From a virus: DNA of 64,000 bases. The notes beneath the pieces were generated by a model. The model searched no databases. It had not been told where the DNA came from and was given only the letters and a program-made list of their open reading frames with translations. Position 1 is the first letter of the stretch. Each line of letters starts with the position of its first letter. Made by a program: the position numbers and the translations under genes. The stretch is taken from positions 1 through 64,000 of the IMG/VR virus record IMGVR_UViG_3300047444_000198; one strand, written 5' to 3'. Of the stretch, positions 53,172 to 60,725 are shown piece after piece.

Positions 53172-55160
53172 ATGACCGAACCAGACGCCACCCGCACGCT
53201 GCGGGACGTGAGGCGGCAGCAGGCCAGTGAGCGCCGCCGCCTGAAAGAACAGCAGCAGCGGACCCGAGAGCGGATGGATGCCGTCTCGGACAAGATGAGC
53301 ACTGAACAGGCTGAGCGCATCCGCCGCCACAACGCCGTGGTAACGGGCATGGTGCCCCGCATCACCGGGGCCGTGGACTCGTGGGCAGGCAAGCGCGTGC
53401 CCATGAACGTCCAGCACCCGGCCAGCCGGTTCTTCGCCGCTACGGACTTTGAGCGCATCACGCTCATGATCCCCGAGACCGAGACCATCGACCTGGACTT
53501 TGCGGCTGACCTGCGTGGACTGGCGTATCACGAGGCCGGACACATCTTGAAGTCGGTCCCCTTCGCCACGCTGGTCAACGCCGTCATGCCTCTCGATGAG
53601 AACGTGGCGAGCCACAGCAACCGCATGCGGAGCCTTTCCAAGATGGTCGATCTGGACCAGGACAAGCTCCACCAGGCGTGGAACGTGCTGGAAGATCAGC
53701 GCATGGAGTCGGCCATGGTGCGGGAGAGCACCAACCTCGGCCGGTACTACAACGTGATCGTCTTGGAGCACGTGCTGCACGGCGGGGTGTCTGACATTGC
53801 CTACATGTGGGTCTACGGGCGCAAGCACGTGGATGCCGACGTGCGGGCGGCGGCTCGCGCCGCCATGGTCGTCCAAGAGGGTGAGGCAACGGTCCAAGCC
53901 GCTGAGCGCCTGATCGACACGTACAAGCAGTCCAACGACCCGCTCGTCATGTGGGAGTCGGTCGTCAAGTTCGGTCAACTCATCGGGCACTGCTCGAATG
54001 GCGGCGACCTGGGCAACGGGGCCATGGATGACCATGAGGAAGCCCGCAACCCCGAACCCAAGCCGTTCGACCTTGATGAGTCAACGGAGCCGTCACCAGA
54101 GCCAGACAGTGAAGGCGAGTGCGACGGCGACGGCGGTGACGGTGAAGATGAGGAAGGCACCGGAGCGCCCGGTGGCGACGGTGACGACAACGACAGTGAG
54201 GATGACGCTGAGGGTCAAGAGGGTGGTGACACCGCTGACCGCCAGGCTCACGGCGATCCCGATGCCTTCCAAAGCGACACCGGAGCGTCCAAGAGCGTCA
54301 ACGATGCCGATTGGAGCCGCCGCCTGGTGACTGACGCTCTCAACAAGGCGAGGGAGTCGCGCAACCGGGACGGGAACGTGCTGGGTGACGTCAAGGCGTA
54401 CAACCAAGCCGTGTCCGAGGGCCGGGGGAAACTCCCGGTGGCACGCATCCCCTACACCGTAGAGCCTGACGCCATGGTGACCAGCCAGGCCGTCAAGCTG
54501 AATCAGGCTCTCCGCAACCTCATGGAGCAGGCGCGTGCTGAGTCATCGCCCACGTGGCAGACGCAGCAGCGGGCGGGCGTGCTCGACGTGCGGGCGTACA
54601 TCACCCGCCAGCCTGGCGAGATGGAGTTCTACAAGCGCTACGCCGAGGGCGGCGACATGCACCTGCCGAACATGGCGGTGAGCCTGTTGCTTGACGGGTC
54701 ATCCTCCATGGATCACCAGGCCCAGCGCCTAGCCATCGCCGCGTTCGGCGTGAAGTCGGCCTGTGACGTGGTGGGCGTGCCCTGCACCGTCACGGTCTAC
54801 GACACCGATGCGTACCTGTTGTGGGATGACGAGGATCGTCCGATGGACGTGCCGTACAACATCCTCCCCAGCGGTGGTACCGATCCGAAGCGGGTGCTCG
54901 ACCTGCTCGACATGCAGAAGTGCGACAAGGCCAACCACCTGGTCATCATCATGACTGACGGTGCCTGGTCACACCAGTGGCAGACGTCGCTCTCGCTGGC
55001 GCACTACGCCGCCGCCGACCGGGACATGGTCCTGTTCTACCTGGACTGTGACCCGGCGTACGGGCCGCAGGGCACCGACACGTGCTCGCTGGTGCAGCGC
55101 ATCGATGACCTACAGGAGATTCCCCGGTTCCTGATGCGCTACCTCGTACGGGCGATGTAA
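53172..55160 (+). CDS. VWA-domain protein with HExxH motif, CobT-like partner of the AAA+ ATPase
   Basis: 662 residues. Helical start; AYHEAGHILKS at about residue 120 is a zinc-metallopeptidase-type HExxH. LEDQRMESAMVRE follows about 60 residues later and could supply the third ligand. Residues ~300-380 are very acidic. A C-terminal VWA domain has the MIDAS motif LLLDGSSSMDHQ at about 505 and later LPSGGTDPKRVL and IIMTDGAWSH. CobT/VWA-MoxR pairs act as chaperone-like complexes. A combined HExxH and VWA protein with a divergent MoxR ATPase is an uncommon arrangement for a phage. Confidence 0.85.
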   Translation: MTEPDATRTLRDVRRQQASERRRLKEQQQRTRERMDAVSDKMSTEQAERIRRHNAVVTGMVPRITGAVDSWAGKRVPMNVQHPASRFFAATDFERITLMIPETETIDLDFAADLRGLAYHEAGHILKSVPFATLVNAVMPLDENVASHSNRMRSLSKMVDLDQDKLHQAWNVLEDQRMESAMVRESTNLGRYYNVIVLEHVLHGGVSDIAYMWVYGRKHVDADVRAAARAAMVVQEGEATVQAAERLIDTYKQSNDPLVMWESVVKFGQLIGHCSNGGDLGNGAMDDHEEARNPEPKPFDLDESTEPSPEPDSEGECDGDGGDGEDEEGTGAPGGDGDDNDSEDDAEGQEGGDTADRQAHGDPDAFQSDTGASKSVNDADWSRRLVTDALNKARESRNRDGNVLGDVKAYNQAVSEGRGKLPVARIPYTVEPDAMVTSQAVKLNQALRNLMEQARAESSPTWQTQQRAGVLDVRAYITRQPGEMEFYKRYAEGGDMHLPNMAVSLLLDGSSSMDHQAQRLAIAAFGVKSACDVVGVPCTVTVYDTDAYLLWDDEDRPMDVPYNILPSGGTDPKRVLDLLDMQKCDKANHLVIIMTDGAWSHQWQTSLSLAHYAAADRDMVLFYLDCDPAYGPQGTDTCSLVQRIDDLQEIPRFLMRYLVRAM

Positions 55161-55175
55161 TCGTGACTCAACACC

Positions 55176-55188
55176 CACTGACACTGAC
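55176..55188 (+). repeat. 13-mer CACTGACACTGAC
   Basis: Between the VWA gene and the 55198 gene. Confidence 0.9.
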
Positions 55189-55197
55189 AGGCAGGCC

Positions 55198-55611
55198 ATG
55201 AACAGCGACACGGCAGGACTCATCCTCAACGTCTACCTCATCATGCGGCGGCACCAACGGGTACTAGCCGCTACCGGGGACAACCGTCTGGCGAACAAGG
55301 CCGCATGGCACACCTACGGGCTGATCTGGCTAGCCGGGTGGGCGTTCATCGCCCCTCTCGGCTGCCTGTTCCTGGCCCTGTTCTCACCGGGCTTCCTGGT
55401 GGCCGCAGGCATCCTCGCGCTGCTCATCCCGGTCTGGTTCTACGCCTGGTCGGCTGATCGTCGCTGGGAGGCCACGCTGAGTGCTCAGGCCATCGAACCG
55501 CCGCCGATCCCTGAGCAGTACCCCATGAGTGCCCCTGAGCGCACCATCACCCAGCCGGTGCTCACGGCGTTCTACCGGCCACCGGCCAAGCAGATCAGGT
55601 CGGCTCGATGA
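55198..55611 (+). CDS. Two-helix membrane protein
   Basis: 137 residues with hydrophobic segments IWLAGWAFIAPLGCLFLALF and GFLVAAGILALLIPVWFYAW, then a proline-rich cytoplasmic tail. It follows the VWA gene, separated by a 13-mer repeat. Could localise the VWA-AAA+ complex to the membrane; speculative. Confidence 0.65.
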   Translation: MNSDTAGLILNVYLIMRRHQRVLAATGDNRLANKAAWHTYGLIWLAGWAFIAPLGCLFLALFSPGFLVAAGILALLIPVWFYAWSADRRWEATLSAQAIEPPPIPEQYPMSAPERTITQPVLTAFYRPPAKQIRSAR

Positions 55612-55697
55612 GCCGAATGGCTCTGTCGTGACTCACCAGGAGCCGTGTATACTGAGTCAACACAGAACCTCTAGGACAGGATGGAGCACAAGACGAG

Positions 55698-56111
55698 ATG
55701 GCAACGATTCTCAGATCGTATGACTGGTCACAGGTCAGCCGAGCCAACAAGCGGGCCAGGAGCCGGAGCTACCCCTGGGATGACTGGTTCGATGGCCGCA
55801 TCTGGCAGCTAGAGCCGAGGGTGGACTTCGATGGTCCTGCCGTCAGCTTGGAGCGGGTCATCCGGACATCGGCCAACCGTCGCGGTATCAAGGTCCGCAT
55901 CCGCATCGATGGCGACGTCGTCGTCGTGCAGCGCCATGAGGACGGCGATCCCTTCCGGACGATCACCAAGTCCCCGAGCTTGAAGTCGATCAAGGCGGCG
56001 AAGGAGGCCGAGACGAACGGCCACAAGCCCGAGCCGGTCAAGGTCTCGGCCACGAAGAAGGTCGCTCCCGCCACGCCTCGTAAGCGCGTGTTGAAGCGCG
56101 TGAGCGTCTAG
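55698..56111 (+). CDS. Basic protein with Lys-rich tail
   Basis: 137 residues. RANKRARSRSYPWDDWFDGR, then a beta/helix middle (RVIRTSANRRGIKVRIRIDG) and a Lys/Ala/Pro tail (VKVSATKKVAPATPRKRVLK). TATACT about 40 nt upstream gives a leadered mRNA, unlike most neighbours. Likely nucleic-acid-binding. Confidence 0.65.
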   Translation: MATILRSYDWSQVSRANKRARSRSYPWDDWFDGRIWQLEPRVDFDGPAVSLERVIRTSANRRGIKVRIRIDGDVVVVQRHEDGDPFRTITKSPSLKSIKAAKEAETNGHKPEPVKVSATKKVAPATPRKRVLKRVSV

Positions 56112-56124
56112 TACCACCCAGCCT

Positions 56125-56140
56125 CCCCTAGTAAGAGGGG
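56125..56140 (+). terminator. Short hairpin after the 55698 gene
   Basis: CCCCT-agtaag-AGGGG, 14 nt beyond the stop codon; weak terminator candidate. Confidence 0.4.
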
Positions 56141-56146
56141 GCGTGT

Positions 56147-56257
56147 AGAAGCCAGGAACCCGCAACCGCATTTGACCCGAAGCACCGCCCACCGGACTCA
56201 CAGAGTCCAGGGCACCGCTGGCAGGCACAACCGGGCGCGTAAGTGTTCCTGGCTTCT
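56147..56257 (+). ncRNA. Structured element 1 (candidate ncRNA)
   Basis: AGAAGCCAGGAAC pairs perfectly with GTTCCTGGCTTCT over 13 bp; inside, GGACTC-aca-GAGTCC forms a second perfect stem. Strand not certain. Confidence 0.5.
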
Positions 56258-56263
56258 TGCGTT

Positions 56264-56276
56264 GTCAGTGTCAGTG
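56264..56276 (-). repeat. 13-mer CACTGACACTGAC
   Basis: Between structured elements 1 and 2. Confidence 0.9.
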
Positions 56277-56295
56277 CGTGCTATGGTCCCGTACC

Positions 56296-56380
56296 AGGTG
56301 CAAGGGCTGTCCGATCCCTCCACCAAGGGTCGTGCTCCCCAGCTAAGGACTACCGCCAGTCCGAGACGGCCCTTGCACCT
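56296..56380 (+). ncRNA. Structured element 2 (candidate ncRNA)
   Basis: AGGTGCAAGGGC pairs perfectly with GCCCTTGCACCT over 12 bp; inner stem GGACT-accgcc-AGTCC. Same architecture as element 1 with different stem sequence, which favours selection for structure. Confidence 0.5.
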
Positions 56381-56393
56381 GCAAGAGTGGAGC

Positions 56394-56424
56394 GTTGAGT
56401 CAACAAGATGGGCCGAATGGCCCA
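56394..56424. promoter_or_regulatory. Palindrome plus hairpin cassette upstream of DUF3987
   Basis: GTTGAGTCAAC at 56394-56404 and GGGCCGAATGGCCC near 56410-56423, here on the plus strand and about 30 nt from the TATACT box, so the same modules serve a leadered gene. Confidence 0.6.
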
Positions 56425-56498
56425 TGTCAGGGTGGTACCACCGGGTGTATACTGGTCCTTGAACCTGAGGAAACCATCCCCACTGAAAGGGCCAGCAC

Positions 56499-57842
56499 GT
56501 GATTACCGACCACCTTCCCGATTGGATGAGCACCTACGTCAGCGAGACCGCTGCGGAGTTGCAAGTCCCGATCGATGCCGTTGCTCTGCTGAGCCTCGGC
56601 GCTCTGTCCGCTGCCGTGAACGGCGGCGCCACTTCGCTCCCGGTCGATTCCTGGGCCGAGCCGTGCGTGCTCTACACCGTCGCCCTGCTGGCGTCGGGCG
56701 AGGGCAAGTCCCCGGCCTTCACGAAGCTCTTGGAGCCTGTCGTGCGGGCGTTCGAGGAAGTCACTGGCGTGCACCAGGCCACCGATGCCAAGACGCAGAC
56801 GATCCGCAACCGGGTCAATCGCAAGCACATCAAGAAGGTCGAGAGCGATGCGCTGCGGGCCGTGGCCAAGGGTTCGATGAGCCTGGAAGAGGCCATCGGG
56901 GAAATCGCCGCCGCCGAGCGGGCCGTCGCCCTGTTCAACAACACCAACATCCCGCTAAAGGTCGTCACCGACGTGACGCCCGCTGGTCTGCTCGATGCCT
57001 TGCAGGACAACAACGGTCGCGTTGTGATCGCCAGCCCGGAGGCCGAGAGCCTGATGAGCTTCCGGGGAGGGTCCAAGGAGGCCATCCTTAAGGGCTTCGA
57101 TGGCGAGACCATGACACAGGGCCGTCGTGGTACCGGTGAGGTCACCATCGCCCGCCCGACCATCACGGCGATGCTGGCGATGCAGCCAGCCATCCTCGGG
57201 TCGCTGGGCGCCGACATGGTCAACCGTGGCGTGATGCCCCGGTTCCTGATCAGCTACCCGGAGTCCATGGTGGGCCACCGTGAGGCTCGCACCGTCCTGG
57301 TCTCGCCTGAGGCTGAGGCTGAGTACGAGGCCGAGATGACCAGGATCGTGACCGCCTACAGCGAGCCACGGCCGAAGCTCATCACCTGGGACCCCGCTGC
57401 CAAGCGTGAGATCGGCACCTGGCGGGTCGAGATCGAGCCGTTGCTGGCGCCGAACGGTCTCTTGGCGTCCATCGCCGCATGGGGTTCCAAGGTGCGTGGG
57501 GCGCACTTCGTTCGCCTGGCGGCGCTCCTGGGGATCGCCAACGGCCGGGACTTCGTCAACGTGGACGATTGCGTCCAGGCCAAGGCCATCCTGCGCTCGC
57601 TCATGATCGACGCGAAGCGGGCGTTCGGGGCCATGGGGGCGTCGTTCTCCGACGATGACGTGGTGCACCTGATGAGCATCGTGGAGCGCCTTCCGGAGCG
57701 CACGTTTGCCAAGCGCATGATCATGCGCCGGTCCAACAGGCTTAAGACGCCCGACCGGGCGGGCCAGGCTCTCGACAAGGCCGTGGAGGAAGGTCTGCTG
57801 ACCTACGACGAGGGCACCAAACAGTGGACCTACGTCGAGTAG
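56499..57842 (+). CDS. DUF3987 protein (primase/helicase-associated)
   Basis: 447 residues. LYTVALLASGEGKSPAFTKL is the DUF3987 P-loop-like motif; GTSLPVDSWAEP before it and VVTDVTPAGLLDAL, RGTGEVTIARPTITAMLAMQ, then GVMPRFLISYPES after it follow the family pattern. Such proteins often accompany phage primases or replace a primase-helicase component. GTG start with AAAGGG 7 nt upstream and a ~40-nt leader from TATACT. Confidence 0.82.
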   Translation: MITDHLPDWMSTYVSETAAELQVPIDAVALLSLGALSAAVNGGATSLPVDSWAEPCVLYTVALLASGEGKSPAFTKLLEPVVRAFEEVTGVHQATDAKTQTIRNRVNRKHIKKVESDALRAVAKGSMSLEEAIGEIAAAERAVALFNNTNIPLKVVTDVTPAGLLDALQDNNGRVVIASPEAESLMSFRGGSKEAILKGFDGETMTQGRRGTGEVTIARPTITAMLAMQPAILGSLGADMVNRGVMPRFLISYPESMVGHREARTVLVSPEAEAEYEAEMTRIVTAYSEPRPKLITWDPAAKREIGTWRVEIEPLLAPNGLLASIAAWGSKVRGAHFVRLAALLGIANGRDFVNVDDCVQAKAILRSLMIDAKRAFGAMGASFSDDDVVHLMSIVERLPERTFAKRMIMRRSNRLKTPDRAGQALDKAVEEGLLTYDEGTKQWTYVE

Positions 57843-57849
57843 ATCCGAA

Positions 57850-57873
57850 GGCCCGGGGCAAACGTCCCGGGCC
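57850..57873 (+). terminator. Terminator after the DUF3987 gene
   Basis: GGCCCGGG-gcaaacgt-CCCGGGCC, perfect 8-bp stem 7 nt after the stop; convergent with the HNH-like gene. Confidence 0.65.
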
Positions 57874-57880
57874 TGCTGCT

Positions 57881-57893
57881 GTCAGTGTCAGTG
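57881..57893 (-). repeat. 13-mer CACTGACACTGAC
   Basis: Contains the stop of the HNH-like gene, next to the DUF3987 terminator. Confidence 0.9.
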
Positions 57894-58163
57894 CCGGTGC
57901 CGACTGGTGTGACACCCACGGCACAGCGGTACCACGTCGTTCTCGTGGCCAGCGTCGTAGCCACGGTGGTGGTGCCACTGATCAGCAGGTTCCCAGCAGT
58001 CAACACAAGCGTGTAGCCGGACCGGAGGCCGACTCCGAGCTACACGCTTGTGGATGGCGTTCCGACGCCTGCGTTCTTGCTCGCTACCGGGGCCAGGCTC
58101 CTGCTCAGGCCAGTCCTGCCGACCCGTCCAAGAGGGGTCCAGAGGGTGCTCGACTACAGACAC
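57888..58163 (-). CDS. HNH-type zinc-binding endonuclease-like protein
   Basis: 91 residues. RLHACVDCWEPADQWHHHRG, then YDAGHENDVVPLCRGCHTSR: a Cys-x2-Cys, HH, and Cys-x2-Cys-His layout of small phage HNH/McrA-like proteins. The first His-His would be the active-site position. TAGGTT 6 nt before the GTG. The stop TGA is inside a 13-mer repeat. Could be a homing-type or packaging-linked nuclease. Confidence 0.7.
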   Translation of the reverse strand: MSVVEHPLDPSWTGRQDWPEQEPGPGSEQERRRRNAIHKRVARSRPPVRLHACVDCWEPADQWHHHRGYDAGHENDVVPLCRGCHTSRHRH

Positions 58164-58169
58164 GTCCGG

Positions 58170-58175
58170 AACCTA
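58170..58175 (-). promoter_or_regulatory. -10 box TAGGTT of the HNH-like gene
   Basis: 6 nt before the GTG at 58163. Confidence 0.45.
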
Positions 58176-58187
58176 CCCCCAACGGAG

Positions 58188-59546
58188 CTAGTGGCTTGAC
58201 CATGGGGTTGGTGAGTCATCCGGGCTCAGGGTCCTCAGAACCTCGTCGCTAGAGACCGGGATGGGCAGTGCCCGAGCCGCCGTTCCAACGCCCTCACCGA
58301 ACAAACGGGACAGCACCCCACCGTTCGCCTTAGCCTCCATGGAGAACCTGAACGTGGCCGAGTCGTCCAGTATGTCCTTCATCTTCGCCATCATGGAGAA
58401 GAGCCTGTCCATCTCGGCCGAGAGCGCTGCGTCAACACCCTGGCCGTCTAGCTGCTCCCCGTACCGGGCGAAGGCCACACGCTGCATCTGCATCTCGATC
58501 CCGGCCTGACAGATGGCCTGGATCTGGTCCTTGGTCCGAGCCTCTACGGGGATGTTGAACGCGCACGTCGCATTCAACTGATGGGCGGGGCAGGTCGCTG
58601 CTAGATAGCACGTGTTGCACTGCCTGAACGACGTCCCCAAAGTGATGATCGTCTGCATGGTCTCAGTGCGCTGAACACCGTCGCCATCGGTCACCACGCG
58701 GTCGTTGTCCACCATCTCCAAGCCGGGGAGGAGGATCTGCGCTCGCCCTCCTCCGGGGCCGGGTTGGTGCCCGGTCGGTTGATCCACGAGAGCAAGCCGC
58801 CGCTCGCTCGATCCGGTTCCGTCCTGGTCGCTGTAGACCTCGTTGCTTGACAATGGGACCACCGTTCGGGGCGTGTAGCGCTCCTCCCACTCCTGCCAGG
58901 ACCGGATCGCCAGCCGCGACGTCTCCACCGGGTCATCCGCCAGCACCTGGCTGTAGTCCACTCCTAGCCGTTCAATGTCAGCCCGGTGCTTGGGCCGAGC
59001 CTCGGCCTTGCGGTTCCCGGCGTAGCGGTGCAGCTTGTTCCCCGCCCACACCTGGGTCTCCCCGAAGCGCTGGGCCATGAGCCAGGCATAGCTCACCACC
59101 ATGTCCAAGCGCTCCACGCCCTTGGTTGCTCCAGTGACGGCGCACAGGATGCTGGCCGTGTACTGGTTCATGATGCGCCGCAGCGTCACAGAGGCCTTCA
59201 CGGTGTCATCAGTGAGGCCGACGATGGGCCACACGTTCGGCTCGACACCCTCGCTCCAGAACGGTCCAAAGGCCGCTCCAGGCTCGAAGTGCTTGGCCCA
59301 CGTGATCGGCCCGAGCACCATGTAGGGCTGCTGCTCGATGAACGGCTCAGCCATCTCCCACGTGGTCTCCAAGTCGGCGTAGACGATCCAGAGCGCCCCG
59401 TCCGGCAGGTGGCTGTCCACGTCGAAGTTCTTGCTGGCGATCCGGTCCAGGTTGGTGAGGTTGAGCGCGAAGCGCTCGACACCACACTCGATCAACAGGT
59501 TCCGGTGGCTGGGCTGCTCAGCGCCTGCAAAGAAGAGCTTGGTCAC
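58188..59546 (-). CDS. Hypothetical protein with Cys-rich motif
   Basis: 452 residues. N-terminal alpha/beta domain (LIECGVERFALNLTNL ... DGALWIVYADLETTWEMAEP), a central basic part and a Cys motif FRQCNTCYLAATCPAHQLNA, then TCAF. Helical C-terminus (ALSAEMDRLFSMMAKMKDIL). GTG start; TAGCCT lies 7 nt upstream. No family recognised; it precedes the virion-type genes on its right. Confidence 0.62.
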   Translation of the reverse strand: MTKLFFAGAEQPSHRNLLIECGVERFALNLTNLDRIASKNFDVDSHLPDGALWIVYADLETTWEMAEPFIEQQPYMVLGPITWAKHFEPGAAFGPFWSEGVEPNVWPIVGLTDDTVKASVTLRRIMNQYTASILCAVTGATKGVERLDMVVSYAWLMAQRFGETQVWAGNKLHRYAGNRKAEARPKHRADIERLGVDYSQVLADDPVETSRLAIRSWQEWEERYTPRTVVPLSSNEVYSDQDGTGSSERRLALVDQPTGHQPGPGGGRAQILLPGLEMVDNDRVVTDGDGVQRTETMQTIITLGTSFRQCNTCYLAATCPAHQLNATCAFNIPVEARTKDQIQAICQAGIEMQMQRVAFARYGEQLDGQGVDAALSAEMDRLFSMMAKMKDILDDSATFRFSMEAKANGGVLSRLFGEGVGTAARALPIPVSSDEVLRTLSPDDSPTPWSSH

Positions 59547-59561
59547 ACAACAGAGGCTACG

Positions 59562-59633
59562 TCAGCGCCGCAACAGCAGTACCACGACCACGATGACGAT
59601 GATCAGGATGATGAGACCGCTGCCGATGTACAT
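59562..59633 (-). CDS. 23-residue membrane peptide
   Basis: MYIGSGLIILIIVIVVVVLL followed by two arginines after one more Leu: almost entirely a transmembrane helix. TGATG overlap with the upstream gene. Resembles micro-membrane peptides; could be an artefact but the coupling and purity of the helix favour a gene. Confidence 0.45.
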   Translation of the reverse strand: MYIGSGLIILIIVIVVVVLLLRR

Positions 59634-60397
59634 CAGCCGAGCATGGTTCCCTGGTTGGGGTTGAACGATGAACGACGGCCCCGTACCGAGCGCGTGGACG
59701 GCAGCGGCGCTCCAACACGAGGGATCATGTCCTCCCCCGTGCCGGGAAGCACCGGAGTGGATGAGGCCTCGATGATGGGTCCCTGGGGCCTGGGCGTGGG
59801 TGCTGGGCCACCAGGACGGGCGGTAGCCGGTCCAAGGGCACCGATGGCCTGGTTGCCGGAGTCCAGAGCGGGCGTACGTGCCGGTCCTAGCTCCGTCATG
59901 GGGCCAGCGGGCATCGGGTACCCGGGACCGCTCGTTGAGAAGCCCTGGTAGGCCTGTGGCGCCCCTGCGCCGAGCGCCTTCATGCCCTGGGGCACCTCCA
60001 AGGGCGGTAGGCCCTCTTCCTCGCCTCCACGCCGGGAAGCCATGAAGTTGCTGATCCGCCGCCCACCCTCGCGGAGATCCTTACCCACACCGGACCAGTC
60101 GCCCGATGAACCGCCCCAGGGCCGCAGGTGGGGCTGCTGCCCGGGCTGCTGTGTGGGGCTGGACACGTGGTGGCCCTGCTTGACCTTGCCGTAGAGCGAG
60201 CCAGCGTCGGTGTAGTTGTGTGACGACGACGGGCCGAACCGAGCGCCCGAGAGCACGCTGTGATGCGAACCGCCACCACCCTGGTAGCCGTGGAGCGCCA
60301 TCGTGTCCATCCCGGCGAACTGCCCGAGCGAAGCCAAGTGCCGAGCCTGAGTCGCCCCCGCCCCGTACCCGTAGCCCCGCATCACCGGGAGTGCCAT
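59633..60397 (-). CDS. Low-complexity putative virion protein
   Basis: 254 residues, Gly/Pro/Ser-rich (RGYGYGAGATQARHLASLG ... SGDWSGVGKDLREGGRRISN). GGAGG 6 nt before the ATG; longer frames were rejected. Style matches the 15590-16939 protein next to the portal, suggesting an internal or head-associated virion component. Confidence 0.6.
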   Translation of the reverse strand: MALPVMRGYGYGAGATQARHLASLGQFAGMDTMALHGYQGGGGSHHSVLSGARFGPSSSHNYTDAGSLYGKVKQGHHVSSPTQQPGQQPHLRPWGGSSGDWSGVGKDLREGGRRISNFMASRRGGEEEGLPPLEVPQGMKALGAGAPQAYQGFSTSGPGYPMPAGPMTELGPARTPALDSGNQAIGALGPATARPGGPAPTPRPQGPIIEASSTPVLPGTGEDMIPRVGAPLPSTRSVRGRRSSFNPNQGTMLG

Positions 60398-60399
60398 GG

Positions 60400-60708
60400 C
60401 TAGCCTCCGCTCCGTTGACGCAACATGCGCTGCTTGGCGGCACTGGCGTGACCGTGGGTCGCACCGTGGGAGCCTCGGGTGCCGTGTGAGCCCTGCGAGC
60501 CCGACGACGAGAGGTTCGACCCGGCCACCCTCCAACGAGGTCGTGGGTCGGCGCCCGGTGTTGACATACACACCGCCGTCTTCAACGAGCCTCGCGTCAA
60601 CGCGGGCTTCTCACCCGCACCGCAGATACCACCGCCCCGGACGACCTTGATGCGCTTGCCTCCAACCATCTGGGAGTCATCCTGCTCATCACGCTTGGCC
60701 GGGACCAT
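60400..60708 (-). CDS. Basic putative virion protein
   Basis: 102 residues: KRIKVVRGGGICGAGEKPAL, then a Ser/Gly/His-rich end (GSQGSHGTRGSHGATHGHAS). TACAGT 7 nt before the ATG. First gene of the unit going left; its promoter overlaps a rightward TACTGT. Confidence 0.58.
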   Translation of the reverse strand: MVPAKRDEQDDSQMVGGKRIKVVRGGGICGAGEKPALTRGSLKTAVCMSTPGADPRPRWRVAGSNLSSSGSQGSHGTRGSHGATHGHASAAKQRMLRQRSGG

Positions 60709-60715
60709 GTCAGGT

Positions 60716-60721
60716 ACTGTA
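60716..60721 (-). promoter_or_regulatory. -10 box TACAGT
   Basis: 7 nt before the ATG at 60708; overlaps a rightward TACTGT. Confidence 0.45.
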
Positions 60722-60725
60722 CTCC

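Larger units (their letters stand above)
56112..56498. other. Non-coding region with two tandem structured elements and promoter
   Basis: 387 nt without a gene. It contains a terminator-like hairpin (56125-56140), a 111-nt stem-loop (56147-56257), a 13-mer (56264-56276), an 85-nt stem-loop (56296-56380), a GTTGAGTCAAC/GGGCCGAATGGCCC cassette (56394-56424) and TATACT near 56456 for the DUF3987 gene. Confidence 0.65.

Noticed and set aside
53079-54035. 318-codon minus-strand frame opposite the VWA gene
   Set aside because: Covers the HExxH region in antisense; His/Val/Arg-rich shadow without signals.
8963-57893. CRISPR array from the regular 13-mers
   Set aside because: Copies are dispersed over 49 kb on both strands with no uniform spacers, so they are not a CRISPR array.
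58986-59951. 321-codon plus-strand frame opposite the 58188 and 59633 genes
   Set aside because: Crosses two minus genes and their junction; no start signal.
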